From the NCBI GenBank assembly GCA_000512085.1, contig ASPP01045938.1:1-25048 (forward strand): 25,048 bases of DNA, in the 5' to 3' direction. The notes beneath the pieces were generated by a model. It was given only the letters and a program-made list of their open reading frames with translations, ran no database searches and had not been told where the DNA came from. Shown here piece after piece: positions 9,920 through 20,245 of this stretch. The stretch's first letter is position 1, and every line of letters starts with the position of its first letter. The DNA comes from Reticulomyxa filosa. Taxonomy: Eukaryota; Foraminifera; Reticulomyxidae. The translations under genes were made by a program, and so were the position numbers.

Positions 9920-10830
9920 TCAAATCAAAACAAGGAAGCGTGTCAATATATTATCATAAGCATAAATTGGATGACACAAAGGTGAAAAGGGGAAAGCAAA
10001 TTGAAGATGAACAACGTAATACAATTTAATTATTTATCATAATTTCAAGATGGTAAAAATTATAAGTGAAAAAAGCTTGCATACTTAAAGAAATAGTTGT
10101 ACAAAGAAAAACAATTAAAAAAATAACGACATTCAGTTATTACCTAGAATGTAAAAACGAAAAACTTGGCCAATAGAGAAATGCGCTATGAATGAAGTGA
10201 CATTTATTGAAAAATCTATTTAAGAGAAATAAAGAAGACAATTTTTATTATTCATGCGTATCAGGATATTATCCAAAATAGTTTTGCTTTTGACTAACTC
10301 CAGAATAAAAAATTTTGACGTAAATTGGAGTAATAAAAGCAAAGCACAGATCGTATACCGATTGATACTTTATAATTAAATTTCTTAAAACTAATTAAAG
10401 ATTTAACATCTTGCTGACAAAAGTGTTATTTACAATAAGCTAAAAAAATTATGACTTCAAACTTAAACTCACGAAAATATAAGAAAATGTTTTCATTTGT
10501 GACTGGCCCAATGATATGAATAGAATTATTATCAGTAATTATGGTTTTATGTTTAGGCAAATCCGCAACCACATGCGATTTGTTATTCGAATTGTGTGAC
10601 CAAGAATTATGCAAGTGTGTTTTTGTTCGCTTTCTATAGATCAATCTAATCAAGAAAAAGAAAGGGCTTGTGATGTCACTATCATCTGGCGAACAGGTCT
10701 TTTTTTTCAAAAATATTCTTTCCCAAGAAGAACAAATTCATTATATTTTTTTTAGTTATCAATTAATCCATACAAAAACATACAATGTTCGTTTGTTGTT
10801 TCAAAAGTGACGCACAAAGATAGCAAGATA
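9920..10830. other. AT-rich stretch, no convincing gene
   Basis: This lies upstream of the truncated RPN2 copy, where its missing N-terminal exons should be; no RPN2-like segment was found. A 94-codon minus-strand frame (10426-10710) is Ser/His/Asn/Ile-rich and unrecognised. It lies downstream of the kinase relic on the same strand and could be intron or decayed exon. Confidence 0.45.
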
Positions 10831-10839
10831 TTGAAACAT

Positions 10840-11258
10840 ACCCAAGTACTATGGGCCCCACAAAACATCTAAAAACAAATAAGAAACAAGATATAGAATA
10901 GAAGGTCAATACAAAGCAAGAGAACAGAAAAGATAGTGTCAAAATGAAAACAAACTATTGCTTTTTCTCCATCGGTCAAACACGCATAACCAGATTGACC
11001 CAATAAAATATTTTCTGGTTTTAAGTCTATGTAGACAATATCAAAGGTTTATAAATGTCACAAATTCATAACAATCTCGGTGACTAAGAGCTTGTCTTGT
11101 TCCAAAGAAAAGCGTTTCATAGTCTTCAAATGGAAGAAGATGTCCACACATCTGTAGTAGTCCAAAACAAAGTACAACTTCGAATCTGTTTAAAAGGTCA
11201 TGATTTGAGCACATTGCAACATTATCATTCTCCATGATGATAGTTTTTTTTTCAAATT
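10840..11258 (-). pseudogene. Decayed AGC-family protein kinase core
   Basis: Read on the minus strand, one frame gives TDSKLYFVLDY (hinge region), FFHLKTMKRFSLEQDKLLVTEIV (alpha-D/E, about 11130-11062), DIVYIDLKPENILLGQSG with the catalytic-loop Arg changed to Ile (family: YRDLKPEN), and ACLTDGEKA, where the Phe of the DFG motif is missing as a clean codon loss. After an 87-nt intron (10869-10955) comes FCGAHSTW, aligning with the activation-segment FCGTPEYL. This order and spacing is that of AGC kinases (PKA/AKT/SGK/RSK type). In-frame stops lie at 11190-11192 (TAA), 11058-11060 (TGA) and 11049-11051 (TAA). The N-lobe glycine loop and the rest of the C-lobe were not found, so only a fragment remains. 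Confidence 0.75.
10869..10955 (-). other. Candidate 87-nt intron in the kinase relic
   Basis: Begins GTTTGTTTTC and ends ATTTGTTTTTAG on the minus strand, between the DFG region and the FCG motif of the activation segment. Confidence 0.5.
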
Positions 11259-11269
11259 AAGAAAAAAGG

Positions 11270-11900
11270 ACCAAAAATAAAAGTCAGTGATAAAATACTT
11301 ATAAAATAAAAGATATTTTGTATTTTTTTTCATTTTTCAAAGAAAAAGAAAAAAATAATCTTTACAAATGCAAAAATTTATTTAATGCATTCAAATAAAG
11401 CATTCTGTGTAAATTGCTGATTTGTTATAAAGTTTTGATCTTTATCTATTTAATGTATCAGTCATTACAAATTGAAATAACTTTTCAAAAGTGTTTTTTG
11501 AAATTCTTTTATATTTCTGTGTTGACTCAACTACCTGAATAAAATAGAATGTATAACAATTTTGAAAAAGATAAATTCAAATTTCATTTATTTTTATATC
11601 TACGTCTTTCTACAAAGAGAGTAAATTATTAGCTCATATTTCAAAAAAATAAAAAGTAAAGCACCAAATTGAAGAATAATTGACGTCAAAGAAATACTTT
11701 ACAATATGTTAAATATCTTTTTTTTTTCTAATAAAAAATTTTCTGCAGATAATAAATTATTTTGAATGTTTTCTTGTTGTTAATGGGAGTTCCAACATCA
11801 TTATTATAACATGTATATGATTTTTGTGTTGAAGTTCTTAAGTCAATACCTATTTGTTATATCATGGTGCTTAATATTAGTTGATGGATCTACGGCAAAA
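11270..11900. other. AT-rich stretch with one repeat copy
   Basis: No coding frame of interest is seen. It contains one copy of the 73-bp dispersed repeat described separately and several A/T homopolymers. Confidence 0.5.
11658..11730 (+). repeat. Dispersed 73-bp repeat, copy 1
   Basis: It begins AAAGCACCAAATTGAAGAAT and ends in a run of T after AATATGTTAAATATC. It matches 22798-22870 in direct orientation with only a few substitutions and single-base indels. Sequence on either side is unrelated in the two copies, so the boundaries look sharp. Its nature (element end, solo remnant or non-coding RNA copy) is unknown. Confidence 0.85.
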
Positions 11901-11915
11901 GGTTTTTTTTGTTTT

Positions 11916-12560
11916 AGACAGAATTTCCCCGCATTTGCTCAGAGTCTGAGCCGTTGGAATCGAGCAGAAGCTCAATAGTCATTCTGTCATGTATCACAGC
12001 ACCAATGAGTATCTATTGAACGCATCTGACTTGACGAAGTTGCTGAAAGCATCTGAACAAGTATTGGGACCGTCGTATTTGCGTTTGTTTCTCTGCCTTA
12101 GTACGTGCAAAACGGTACATGCATGTACATATATATATAAATAATAGTAATATCTTTAAATCTTTTTTAAACACAAAAGGATTAGTCGCACGAGTCAGTA
12201 AAGACTAATTATTTATCAGTCCCCATTAAACTAGTCCAGCTTGTCTCGCTACAACAACAAAGTATAGTCTATCACTCCCACCCGAACTGATAAAGCTTGC
12301 GCTGCGTGCATTGGTCATATTCAGCCTGCCCGACGTCAACGTGAACGTGCTGCATTTCATTCACCAAACTGTGACCGTGTTCCTCGAGGTGCCTTGATGT
12401 GCTCCAAGTTTTTACTTCGTAGATTGAGCAGATGGAAACATAGAAGCATATCTCAACGCGCAAATAAAAAAGCTGGTGTCAATGACGATAAGCACGCCTG
12501 AGTACAAGTGGCTATGTCTTTGAATGAGGAAGATGAACGCAATGAAAGGTAAGGACAAGA
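11916..12560 (+). pseudogene. Decayed helical (HEAT-like) protein segment
   Basis: After a plausible acceptor near 11917, one frame reads STNEYLLNASDLTKLLKASE and QVLGPSYLRLFLCLSTCKT (about 11994-12113). A GT-AG interruption with TATATA (about 12114-12180) follows, and then another frame gives LPPELIKLALRALVIFSLPD and VNVLHFIHQTVTVFLEVP before a stop (about 12272-12396). The amphipathic LALRAL...F..FI pattern resembles HEAT repeats of large scaffold proteins (TOR-like kinases or karyopherins came to mind), but I cannot assign it. Stops and frame changes indicate decay. Confidence 0.35.
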
Positions 12561-12699
12561 ACAAGGACAATGACGCATACGTCGACAAAAGAATAGTAAA
12601 GACAAATGAGCAAAAAAAAAGCAAGTGCAAATATCAACACAAATGCCAATGTTATGTCAATTGAGAGGAAAACAGTAACAAAAATAAAGATGAAATGTG

Positions 12700-14760
12700 G
12701 TGCGAGTTTTTCCATTTTCCCTTCAGTCATTGGTCTCTACAAATTCAGTGATCGTAACATCTTCGTTTTCTTCATCGTTGATATTTTACTGTCTTTTGCA
12801 AAAAATAATAAAATACTCATCTCAATATTGCTTTATACCCGCTGCCTCTGATGGATCTCCCAACACTAAGATATTCTAATCAACAACTTTGCATAGCAAC
12901 TGCTGTCCGTTGCAATGAACGACCATAATCAATAATAAACTATCGAGATTTTTTCGTATTTTTTGACAAATGCTTTCGACAGAAAGTCATTGTTAATTTC
13001 GGTCATCGTATTAAAAATTTCCAAATTAAAGTCTTCAATTGGTTTATTTAAGGGTCGTTTTTGGGTGCGGTTCATCCATCATGGAATCCGTCAAGTCTTC
13101 AATGGATTCAATGTATAAAAGATTGTATAACAAATTTGGATGTTTATTGACATTGACATGTCTCTGTAAATTTCACAACACAACTCTTTTTCAAGAATCA
13201 AAAATATGTTGACATTTTTTGTTGATCCATTTAGTCTTTTGAATAGTATATCGGAAGACGTATTCCCAAAGCTTTGGTACTGGACAAGACCAGTTGGACA
13301 TTATCTTTGACTTGATGAACTTCCAATGAAAGGCGCTCTTCGCAAGTGAATGACAATGGAGTCCAAAAAGTCAGGTGTGTCGTGTCGAGCAAATAATACA
13401 ACATTGCGCAATTATAAACTGTCTCCAAAATGTGTTAGTTATCCAGCTTGCACTTTTCGTTCAATTTCATCTGGATATACAAATGTCGCATTATATCTTC
13501 TTCTGGCTTGCACAACATGGGATCAATTTAAGTCACACTTTCCATCGTTTGTTGTCTTTTTCAATTGCATTGAGCAATTGTTATCTACTGCTTTCAATAT
13601 CTCACTAACAGCCATTCTACTCAAATTAAAAAAAAAAAGGTTGTTGATTACGTATACTATACACATAAAAAAAAAAAATAACACATGCCCACACGATGTA
13701 AACACAAAACACACACGACATACACATACAACTATCCGTGCAACTTGTGTTAAGACATTGGCCATTCGCTCATGCCTTTGTTGAACATTCGCCACAAGCA
13801 CTTGTTGTGCAGCAGTGTCGCCTGCATTTGCGCTGTTGGCAGAATTTGGTTGCCCTTTGATGCTGACAAGCGCAAATTAGTCACACGCGACTCTAGCTCA
13901 TCCACCAATATTTGAGACACTACTGGTGCGAAATCAGCACTAACTGCCGACGACACCACTCGAGTTGGTGTCTTTTATGATCAAAAATAATTATTTTTTT
14001 TTGGATATTATCAGTTGTACATATATATAGCATACAAATAATATATATATATAAATTCATATGTATGATTATATGTTCGTGAAAGTAACGTTTTGTAAAT
14101 GTTGAATAGACTATTCCCAAGCCGTATTTTCATGGGCCAACTTGATTTGCATATCATTAACGACAACTGCCTTTTCTTCAGTAGTGGCAGCGTTTGCATT
14201 GGGAGTGGGAGCAAAGGCGTTAGTTCGATTACGCTCACTTTCGACGATAATATAGCTGAGATCTCCAATGCTTGGATGGCGTCATTGCTCTGTTTGTTTT
14301 TGGAAACAATGCGGTCCAGTTCTGTCTCTGGTTTTTCATTCTTCATTACACTGACGGCGGTCTGTAAATCTTCAGTCCGATCTTTCATTTCGGTCAACAC
14401 CTCCTTTTTCACAAAGGCGACAATGTGCACCATTTTGAAGATTTCGTCTTGCCATTATTGATTTGAACTCACCACTTGTTGCAACTCTCTTTGATCGGAA
14501 AAGAAGTTTGGTGATGCCAGCTTTTGCAAACTGAACAAAAAATTATTGTTACGTGATATCACATCACCCAACAATTCGTGTCTTGTGTCAATTGCTTTTT
14601 CAGTGTCGCTTTCGTTCTCGCTTCGTTTCGTCACTTGTTTGTAAGACAGTTCGTCCAAGTTACCCGTTCGGGCGTTGAACTCATTTAGCACTGTCTCGCT
14701 GACCGATTGATAAGGACTTGTACTTTCTTCTGATGTCTAAATCGCACAGACAAACTTCTT
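12700..14760 (-). pseudogene. Decayed multi-exon gene with coiled-coil region, family unknown
   Basis: Read from right to left on the minus strand. 14691-14455 is a polar, helix-prone piece with Glu/Asp/Lys/Asn. 14433-14270 continues as a coiled-coil-like segment rich in Lys, Glu and Asp. A TATATA tract at about 14015-14070 is probably in an intron. 13940-13760 reads SQILVDELESRVTNLRL with a frameshift near 13790. A homopolymer- and TG-rich intron lies at about 13620-13735. Then come MAVSEILKAVDNN, KDNVQLVLSSTKALGIRLP (about 13300-13250), and IEDFNLEIFNTMTEINNDFL (about 13045-12985). The KDNVQLVL..TKALGIRLP stretch resembles the C-terminal helices of calponin-homology domains, but this is weak. 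Several stops and frame changes are present. Confidence 0.4.
14018..14065. repeat. TATATA-rich tract in probable intron
   Basis: An imperfect TATATA/TATATG run between two coding-like segments of the coiled-coil gene, with the same texture as the RPN2 intron at 8704-8802. Confidence 0.55.
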
Positions 14761-14769
14761 TTTATGAAA

Positions 14770-15450
14770 AAGAAAACAATGGATACAACAAAGATATTAC
14801 CATGATTATCATTCAATATTTCGTAATTTGTTTTGAACTACGAAAAACTTACCCGGTCCCTCCCAAAAAAAACGAAAGAATGTGTAGTCTTTCAACAGAC
14901 TTAAAAATCCAAAATTTTTGAAATAGCCAAAGCAACGTAATTTTCATCGTCTTTTACAAGATTTATTCATTTGAAATTGCTACACTAATTTATTTGTATT
15001 TCTTTCCAAACAACGCCAATACAAATATAATTGAAACTAAACAAAATGAACCAACAATTTAATTTTGATTACTTTCGGTTCCAAAAAAAATATTCAATCA
15101 GAGGGTTTTTCAAAACAGATTGACTTTGATTGTTCAAAGAACATCAGAAGTGAAATATTTTGAATTGCTACTTCCAAGAATGTGGCAAATATGCTGAACA
15201 GTCACACACCAACTTGGGACATAATGATGTTCTTCATATTGAAATATATAATTTAACAGTGTGTATGACATCATTGTTACTTGCTTGATTCTCCTTCTTA
15301 CACTTGCAAATAAACTAATTAAAATTGTTTTTGGTATCACCAGAAGTTGAACAAACACATACTGACATTCATTTAGTTCACGTTCACTTTCACATTCAAT
15401 TCGAATGCAGCAAACGTACAAAAATCAATTGCTTGCTCCAGTTAATTCAT
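14770..15450. other. AT-rich stretch, no convincing gene
   Basis: Short frames on both strands have no recognisable motif. A 95-codon minus-strand frame (15134-15421) has a mixed composition and may be part of the AT-rich relic block to its right. Confidence 0.4.
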
Positions 15451-15718
15451 TTACGAATGCAGCCATATTGTCAAACGTTCAATGTGAAAATGATGATGAC
15501 AATTCTTAGTTAATGTTAAAAGACTAATGTCTAATAACTCAAGACAAATTGCAATAGAACAAATATTCTGCCCAATTTTGTTTGATCTGAAAAGCGTTTG
15601 TTTCGATATCTTGACTAGCACTGCGCTCAATATTTTGCATGTGTTTCTATTTTGTTTTTTGATTATCGCTTCTTTGATTACTTGGATATATTGAATACTA
15701 TTACTAATTACATAACGT

Positions 15719-15895
15719 TTATTTTTCAATAATGTTACAGTATTTGTTTTGAATTTGTACTTCCAGATCTTTTTCACTAATGTATTGTTTTTCTAATTCA
15801 TAGTATTCTTGAAATATTGTAGCTTTGCTAATACTGAAAGTAATAGCAATCTTAGTATATTTTAGTTCGTATTTGATTTCATGTTGTATTTCTGC
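15719..15895 (-). pseudogene. AT-rich ORF fragment with helix-turn-helix-like segment
   Basis: A 58-codon open stretch without an initiating ATG. The centre reads KYTKIAITFSISKATIFQEY, with the IA....ISKAT spacing of helix-turn-helix DNA-binding segments in resolvases and transposases. It is followed by a charged helix rich in Glu, Lys and Gln. Codons are almost all A/T-ending. The frame continues from other minus-strand pieces at 15900-16220 only by frame change. Resemblance to an HTH is by eye and the segment is short. Confidence 0.3.
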
Positions 15896-16014
15896 AAATC
15901 AATATGATCAACATATGTAAAATCATTGACACTATTATTTGTATATATTTTTTCATTGTAAATTGCCTCAATAACGTATTTATAATAATCCAGTTTGTAT
16001 ATAGTTCCAATTGT

Positions 16015-16221
16015 TTAATCGTTTTTCCATATGTTGCCAAGATCAGATGTAAATTTTTTCAAATTGTGTTCATATTTTTCATGTTCATTATATAAACATT
16101 TATCAAAATACTTGCTTACAAATCTATTACATAAATAATGTCCACAATGAAGAATTTCTATCTTTTGTTGTTTATGATATATATACAACGTAATTGCAAC
16201 GCATACATGACACTTTTTTGC
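16015..16221 (-). pseudogene. AT-rich ORF fragment with partial RING-finger pattern
   Basis: A 68-codon open stretch without an ATG. It begins AKKCHVC and, 17 residues on, reads EILHCGHYLCNRF and KYFDKCLYN. This fits C-x2-C ... C-x-H-x2-C ... C of a C3HC4 RING (zinc-binding, usually ubiquitin ligase), with the sixth ligand position Phe instead of Cys and the eighth missing. The remainder is Lys/Glu/Asn-rich. Codon style differs from the housekeeping relics. An upstream in-frame TAA and the lost ligands suggest decay. Confidence 0.4.
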
Positions 16222-16229
16222 AATTTACT

Positions 16230-17330
16230 TCAATTAAAAAACTCATGGAAATAGATATAACAAATAATCAATGCTATATTCAGTCAAAAATTGTTTTTTT
16301 GAATCTAATGTCTGCTATTGTATTGTTTCAAATTTCTTTCTTCTTTTATTTTTCCAAAATAATATTTTATTGATTACTTGGTAACTGTTATAATATAACA
16401 AATGTAATGTTTATCTTTTTGTTCAAGAAATTTGATAAAATCTTCAAAAATTTCTTTTCTTTCAGAAAATTTTACTTTTCCTTTTTTTTGATGCGGTCGT
16501 ATGTTATTCTTTATAATTTAGCATCACATTCACTTTCATTTTGAGTTTTACTTTTTGGTATATATTATAAAAAGTTATCAGTTGTATTGAATTGATATAT
16601 TTACAAGTTTTGATATCCAGTGATATGTTATTGCATTCGTTTTGAGTATTGTTGTCCTTTATATACAACATTTTATTGATTTGTATACATAATTCACATT
16701 GTCTTGATATTCATTTTGTCTACACTATTCATTTGCCTGGGAAAAAGTCATATTTGCTTCAAATCGTTATTCTAAATCACTGAATCACTTTCTGTTTCAG
16801 CCAGTTTCCGTATTATCTTATGTTTCCACGTTTTTTTTTGTTTACACTTCAGCTCATCTTTACAATACTATTCTTCATCTGAATCAGCGTTGTTTCTATG
16901 TTGAAATCATAACTACCTTTATCTTCTTTGCCTCTTTTCATTCAACTGATTTGCTGTTGGATTTACACACTTTAGTATCAGGTGTTTAGTTTATGTTTTT
17001 TTGGTTTGCATCAGTCACTTTTCTTGTTTTCACATGCAATTTATCGCTTTCGTTCCTAGTGGTAGCGCATGTATGTAATCTTCGCTATATTCGCTGCACG
17101 TGACATTGTCTACAATCTTACAATCGTATTGCTCATTCTACTTTTTGTTAGTGCTCAGATTACAAGTCTTCAATTGTAACTAACTATACTCATTGTCATA
17201 TACAAATAATCTTCAAACAATCATTATCTGTAGTTTCTCCTGCCCACTATCTTTTAAAAATTACGATTTATTCGACACTCCAGCTTCTTTTTTAAAATCT
17301 TCACACAATTGACTACAATTCTGTTTATCC
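16230..17330 (-). pseudogene. AT-rich block with further minus-strand ORF relics
   Basis: On the minus strand a clear piece at about 16500-16400 reads KVKFSERKEIFEDFIKFLEQ and continues to KHYICYIITVTK before a stop. The rest of the block to 17330 shows Lys/Asn/Asp-rich fragments broken by stops. It lies directly upstream of the RING-like piece on the same strand, so all could be parts of one decayed element. No family was recognised. Confidence 0.3.
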
Positions 17331-17349
17331 AATTCATTACTTTTATGTT

Positions 17350-18500
17350 TATGTGTCTGACCTGTCATTGTCTGCTTTTGAGGTAGTCAGTCTGTTCTTT
17401 GATAATTCGCGTCGTTACATACAACAAAATGGAAGCAAATTGAAGGAAGCGTACAAAATAGCTTCGCTCGGTTTCATCGACTCTCGTGGCAACAGCATAT
17501 ATGCCAAATCGTCTTTGGTGGAAAAGCGATTAAACAATCGCAATAGCACTTGTTCATAAACCTCTTTTTTGAATACCATTTTATCAATTTATGTATCGCA
17601 GCTTCATATTTCTTGGCTTTCTTCTTTTGATATTGTTTTCTTCTTTTTTCATGATGCTCTTTCGTTGCTTTTGCGTCCTTCTCATCAATTACCTCTTGTG
17701 ACTGTGATATGGGAATTTCCAATACCTTGTTTTTGCGATGTAAAGTTACGACGGCAATGATATCGGATTTTCGAGCAATTGATACATGACATCAAATGCA
17801 CGAAGTAATGTTTCAATGGCCCCAAATGAGTCTTCTTATTTCACACTTGCGCCCACTGCATTTTGCTCTGTTAATGCTTCCACTTGTGCGTCCGTCTTCT
17901 CTTCTTTCATTTCATTCGTTTTAATTGCTTGTGCTTCTGCTTTAACATTGCTTACTACATTTTTGTCTTCTTGGAGTTTCTCCAATTCAGTCAATTGGAG
18001 TGAGGACGCTTTATCTCGACGATGCAACGTTAAAGTGTCAAACAAGATTACATCCAACAATAACATTTGAATTTTGTCCAATCCGGGAAATGTGGGGTTT
18101 CGACCTTTTGTTGAATGGCCTGATGTATTTGTTAGATAGTCATGTGTTCATACTTGGCAAAGTCTTTGTCTTGATGCCACTGCGCGTTTTTTAAAGACGA
18201 TTCCAAAGACTTTCAAATGCATTGCTGTCAGTATGTTGTTTGTGTTTGCATAGTTTGTCACGGAATGCTGCAAATGGACTATTGTCCATTTGCGTCTTAT
18301 CATTTTTGAATCCACAGCGGATTGTAAAGCTTTCCGTTGCATCAAGTCACAATCCGCGAATGCGACCGTGTGAAAAGCGTAATTCGCAGTTCATTTCATT
18401 GGCTTTGATATTTTTCTTTATCAAGTCGTTCATATCCATTTCCACCCATTCGCTTTCATCCAATTTCGACAGCGACATTTTGATCTTGTTTTATCCGCTG
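17350..18500 (-). pseudogene. Decayed coiled-coil protein gene, family unknown
   Basis: From right to left on the minus strand. An ATG at about 18478 gives MSLSKLDESEWVEMDMNDLI, runs through a stop near 18350, and continues as NSPFAAFRDKLCKHKQHTD and FESLWNRL to a stop near 18190. A new frame follows (VETPHFPDWTKF), then a Lys/Glu/Ala-rich coiled-coil stretch at about 18030-17840, then SFGAIETLLRAFDVMYQLLE (about 17830-17775), another Lys-rich coil (about 17700-17600), and EVYEQVLLRLFNRFSTKDDL with AYMLLPRESMKPSEAILYAS (about 17560-17440). The pieces read as one gene with stops and frameshifts. I could not name it. Confidence 0.4.
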
Positions 18501-19000
18501 CCTTCTTGTTTTCCTTCCGTCAATTCGAGTACGTATTTCGTCAGACTATTTGTCATCATTGTCAATGCAATTAGCTCCGATCACAACCATTGCTACATTC
18601 CATCGGGGACGCGCTTCAGTATCAATACATTCGCAATCGATGTTGAAACATTTTCAATGGCAACTCAGTATCTTTTGCCAACAGTGTATTTGTTTAATGT
18701 GTTTGTGCCATACAAACTGGTTCAATACCTCTTCTTCATTGTTATTTTCATTATTATTAGATATCTTCGATGAGTTGTGACACTTTTCCTTTTTTGGATA
18801 CTGGCCTTTGTTGGTGACAACAATTTGTTATGATATGTAATACCCACAATCAGACAAAACAAAAACTTGGTTGTTCGTGGGATCTGTCGGATACTCACTA
18901 TATTCTTTAAGCAATTTCTTTATTTGTGTTATTTCATTCTCCAGCACCGTTCATTTCTTCATCCCTTTATTCTTTTTAAAAAAAAATTTTTTTTTTTTTG
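18500..19000. other. Upstream region of the coiled-coil relic
   Basis: An Asn/Glu-rich minus-strand tract near 18770-18720 and a piece reading CIDTEARPRWNVAMVVIGAN (about 18630-18570) suggest a further exon of the same gene, but no continuous frame exists. 18800-19000 is A/T homopolymer-rich spacer. Confidence 0.25.
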
Positions 19001-19011
19001 ACTGAACTCGG

Positions 19012-19379
19012 TCACTCCCATAGCTCAAAAAGAACTGGGTGATTCTTGCAACCCGTTGCATATTGCTCCGTTCGCGTATTTAATTGTCTATTTCCGGAGG
19101 CTAAATGTAGCTTGCCTCCACAGAACTGTCCCATCCTGCCAACTTTGCAGTTGCCGTTGTTGTTCTTTTGTCTCTCCATTACGCTACCGCTGGTTCCGCA
19201 CGAATAGCAATCGGTACATGGGGTCCAGTAGTATGTAAACGCGCTTCCGCGTACCATGACAACATTATCACCGATGACAACGACAATTTGTAGTCACCGC
19301 TCATATAAGTGCAACTTTGGGATAATATTCCTTTAGCTAGTACACAAAAGTCAATAAAATATTGAATTGCAAGCAACAT
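19012..19379 (-). pseudogene. Possible secreted bulb-lectin-like protein, frameshifted
   Basis: The ATG at 19379 opens with MLLAIQYFIDFCVLAKGILS, a plausible signal peptide or hydrophobic start, then CTYMSGDYKLSL. The frame then shifts (around 19280-19260) to one reading GDNVVMVRGSAFTYYWTPCT, DCYSCGTSGS and GQFCGGKLHLASG to a stop at 19012. YKLSL followed by DNVVMV and a Trp resembles the Q-x-D-x-N-x-V-x-Y repeat of bulb-type mannose-binding lectins, and the cysteine-rich part would suit an extracellular protein. The motif is degenerate and only one repeat is seen, so another Cys-rich secreted family is possible. The frameshift suggests a pseudogene. Confidence 0.35.
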
Positions 19380-19688
19380 CTTTAAGATGGTGAGTTTTTG
19401 TTTTTACAAAGATTTTTTTTTTGTTGATATGGCGTTTCGCACTATTTCCTTTTTTTTCAATTAGAACACGGAAAAGAGAAAAAGAATGTTGTAAATAGTT
19501 TTTTCAAATGTGCTTTAAGAGAAATAAATTTAAAAGATGATATAATTTTTAAGGAAACGGTATAAGCTAGTTTTGATTAGAAAAAAGAGAAAAAGGGAAC
19601 GTATGAAATTTTTGCATCAATTATAATTTAAAATAGAAGAAAGATCTGTTAGTGCGAAGATTTAATTAAGATGTTATTTGTTATTTCT

Positions 19689-19841
19689 TCATCCCTTTGT
19701 CATCGTGGACAACTCAACATCAGTGGTGCTATCAATATTATAAAAAGCCAAGGTGCCTTGCTTAACCCAGTAGCCTTGGGGCATTAATCTCAATTTGAAT
19801 CGGTTTGCAGAACGATCTTTGGCTTGATGCAAGGCTTGCAT
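19689..19841 (-). CDS. Small 50-aa ORF, unrecognised
   Basis: A clean minus-strand frame from ATG at 19841 to TGA at 19689, reading a basic stretch (AKDRSANRFKLRLMPQGYW), then VKQGTLAFYNIDSTT and a polar tail. Composition is protein-like and the frame has no stops, unusual for this window. A 20-bp perfect palindrome overlaps its start. A faint likeness to the middle of mitochondrial bL27 was considered, but the diagnostic RQRG segment is absent. It could be a small gene or one exon of a decayed gene. Confidence 0.3.
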   Translation of the reverse strand: MQALHQAKDRSANRFKLRLMPQGYWVKQGTLAFYNIDSTTDVELSTMTKG

Positions 19842-19859
19842 TTGAATTCGAATTCAAAT
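19840..19859. repeat. Perfect 20-bp palindrome
   Basis: ATTTGAATTCGAATTCAAAT equals its own reverse complement. It overlaps the start codon region of the small minus-strand ORF. It could be a dimeric regulator site, a cruciform or chance. Confidence 0.9.
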
Positions 19860-20204
19860 TTCAATGGAAATTATCATTACTCTAATATTACTGTAGTAGC
19901 AAAGTTACAAGCGCTGTCTAACAAAGATCATGTGTGTATGTTTTTGTACTTGTGTCTTGAACTGCTGTCGAGTATATAACATACAGTACTTGTGCGAAAA
20001 GGACACCAAGTGCTATTATGCTTCTTCATATTCCAAAGCTGGCGTCGCTAAAGGGCCCTCGCTCCAACAAGACCTGATCAAGTATAACGCATCCCTTACT
20101 ACGGCTTTATCACTCCTACATGGATGCAGTGTCAACACTTTATCGCCACTGTCTTTGACAAGTTTGCTTAAAAGTTCATTCACATATCCTATTTTTTTAA
20201 AAAA

Positions 20205-20245
20205 AAATGTACATATATGTATATACATACATTTGTATATGCATT
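20205..20245. repeat. TATATG repeat tract, probable intron
   Basis: A run of TATATG/TATACA units following a poly-A stretch, between two coding-like segments. On the minus strand an AAAATAG acceptor-like end borders it, so the strand of the intron is not certain. Confidence 0.5.

Noticed and set aside
11916-12400. Assignment of the HEAT-like segment to TOR kinase
   Set aside because: The LALRAL...F..FI pattern is suggestive but short and shared by many HEAT proteins; kept as helical segment only.
19689-19841. Small ORF as mitochondrial ribosomal protein bL27
   Set aside because: Only a loose basic-Gly-hydrophobic pattern matches; the diagnostic RQRG region is absent.
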